From NCBI GenBank assembly GCA_016191715.1, contig JACPVN010000223.1:1-12762 (forward strand): a DNA stretch of 12,762 nucleotides, given 5' to 3'. How positions within the stretch are numbered: position 1 is the first letter of the stretch; each line of letters opens with the position of its first letter. Below the pieces are notes generated by a model. The model saw only the letters and a program-made list of their open reading frames with translations. It did no database searches and had not been told where the DNA came from. The DNA comes from Ignavibacteriota bacterium. Lineage in GTDB: Bacteria > Bacteroidota > Ignavibacteria > UBA10030 > SZUA-254. The position numbers and the translations under genes are program-made. Below are positions 12,127-12,762 of this stretch, in pieces.

Positions 12127-12762
12127 CTACGCCGCTTTTTCTGTAAACAATGAATACTCTGTGTTGCTTACGGCGCTAATTTGTTTCAGCGATGGATATG
12201 CCTCTATTAAGTTATTCGGGACAAGCACGCGCTGTTTATGGCTGGCAAGAAATTGTAATTGGAGAGCGTTTGCGGCGGCATGCGCTCTCGGTTCGTTTTG
12301 GAAAAAGAAAAATATTTTCTTCACCTGCGACTTGACGCGTTGTACAAGATAGAATAGATGTTCAATTTCTTTTTGTGAATAACAATACGCCTGTTCAACA
12401 CTCTCGCTTGAATCATTCATCGTATGATGCCGATGCGGATTTCTTCCCTGCAATCGAAAATACGCTGCGCCATCCCATCCAAGACAAAGAAACGGAATAT
12501 GATTTTTCACCTGCGAACGGTCAACATTTACCATATGCATTCTGTTTTCCTGAAAGAAATTATACATCATCGGATTGTTCCACGAGTTATGACGCACCTC
12601 GACAAACATTCTGTATTGCTTGAAAATGCGGCTGAGTTGCATCAAATACGCCCGGCGCTCTTTAATATTTGTAAAGAGATACGGAAACTGAATCAACAAC
12701 CCGCCCAACTTGCTGGCATTGGCAAGCGCATCCAACAAACGGCAAACGGTACGCACGTCGTC
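12127..12762 (-). CDS. DUF72 (YecE-like) TIM-barrel protein, 5' end missing
   Basis: The frame is open to the window edge, so about 60-70 N-terminal residues are probably missing; a GTG at 12756 is not a credible start. Family landmarks are present: GGLLIQFP, then FVEVRHNSW (the conserved E-R-H--W), a 'VNVDRS' strand, YFRLQGRN (the R-x-GRN motif), YCYSQKEIE (the YxYs--E motif) and 'FFFFQNEPRAHAAANAL' (the N-x6-A--NA end). DUF72 has no proven function. I recall a structure-based study of the Thermotoga member that predicted DNA binding like endonuclease IV, which would fit the neighbours here, but that is a prediction. The C-terminus ends EYSLFTEKAA; the EYSLF resembles a clamp-binding peptide. 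The stop is 2 nt before the RecA-like start, so it leads the visible part of the operon. Confidence 0.88.
   Translation of the reverse strand, partial: DDVRTVCRLLDALANASKLGGLLIQFPYLFTNIKERRAYLMQLSRIFKQYRMFVEVRHNSWNNPMMYNFFQENRMHMVNVDRSQVKNHIPFLCLGWDGAAYFRLQGRNPHRHHTMNDSSESVEQAYCYSQKEIEHLFYLVQRVKSQVKKIFFFFQNEPRAHAAANALQLQFLASHKQRVLVPNNLIEAYPSLKQISAVSNTEYSLFTEKAA

Overview
The window looks like chromosomal DNA of a free-living bacterium, probably from the FCB group (Bacteroidota/Chlorobiota/Ignavibacteriota-like). I infer this from the overall style of the proteins (a bacterial ACE-type M2 dipeptidase with a Sec signal, a long zinc-binding PriA, DUF1697, DUF4032), moderate GC and often weak Shine-Dalgarno sites. 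The phylum is an inference, not a proof. I see no rRNA, tRNA, CRISPR array or transposase gene.

Layout. (1) 1-782, minus strand: two translationally coupled genes, an uncharacterised 200-aa protein and the first 61 codons of a protein whose start resembles the nucleotide-modification-associated domain Nmad3. (2) 783-1082: a divergent, gene-free spacer. (3) 1083-5395, plus strand: a secreted M2 (angiotensin-converting-enzyme-like) metallopeptidase, a secreted protein with two EF-hand-like loops, and a DUF4032 kinase-like protein. (4) 5430-8030, minus: priA, the replication-restart helicase. (5) 8139-8693, minus: DUF1697. (6) 8883-12762, minus: a compact four-gene run that ends at the window edge. 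In transcription order it is DUF72 (5' truncated), a RecA-fold protein with a degenerate P-loop, a 97-aa helical protein, and a B-family DNA polymerase.

The most interesting part is region 6. Its genes are separated by 2 nt or overlap by 38 and 32 nt, so they are almost certainly co-translated. The polymerase keeps the motif A Asp and one motif C Asp, but reads HGIIDC where YGDTDS is usual. It has V-C-C-F-G in place of N-S-x-Y-G in motif B and has lost recognisable proofreading residues. This is the pattern of the PolB2/Dpo2-type polymerases, first thought inactive and later linked to damage-tolerant synthesis in crenarchaea. Together with a RecA-like partner, the layout recalls the ImuA-ImuB-DnaE2 mutasome, built from unrelated parts. 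I propose a bacterial PolB2-type damage-tolerance module.

The second theme is a family of small palindromes in the intergenic regions. Five of six have a GTAGG foot on the 5' side of the hairpin, and most have TCCY or its complement in the loop, but the stems all differ. A 5' GTAG foot is the hallmark of REP sequences handled by RAYT (TnpA-REP) enzymes. One inverted pair looks like a BIME, one copy lies inside the signal-peptide codons of a gene, and one supplies the stop codon of another gene.
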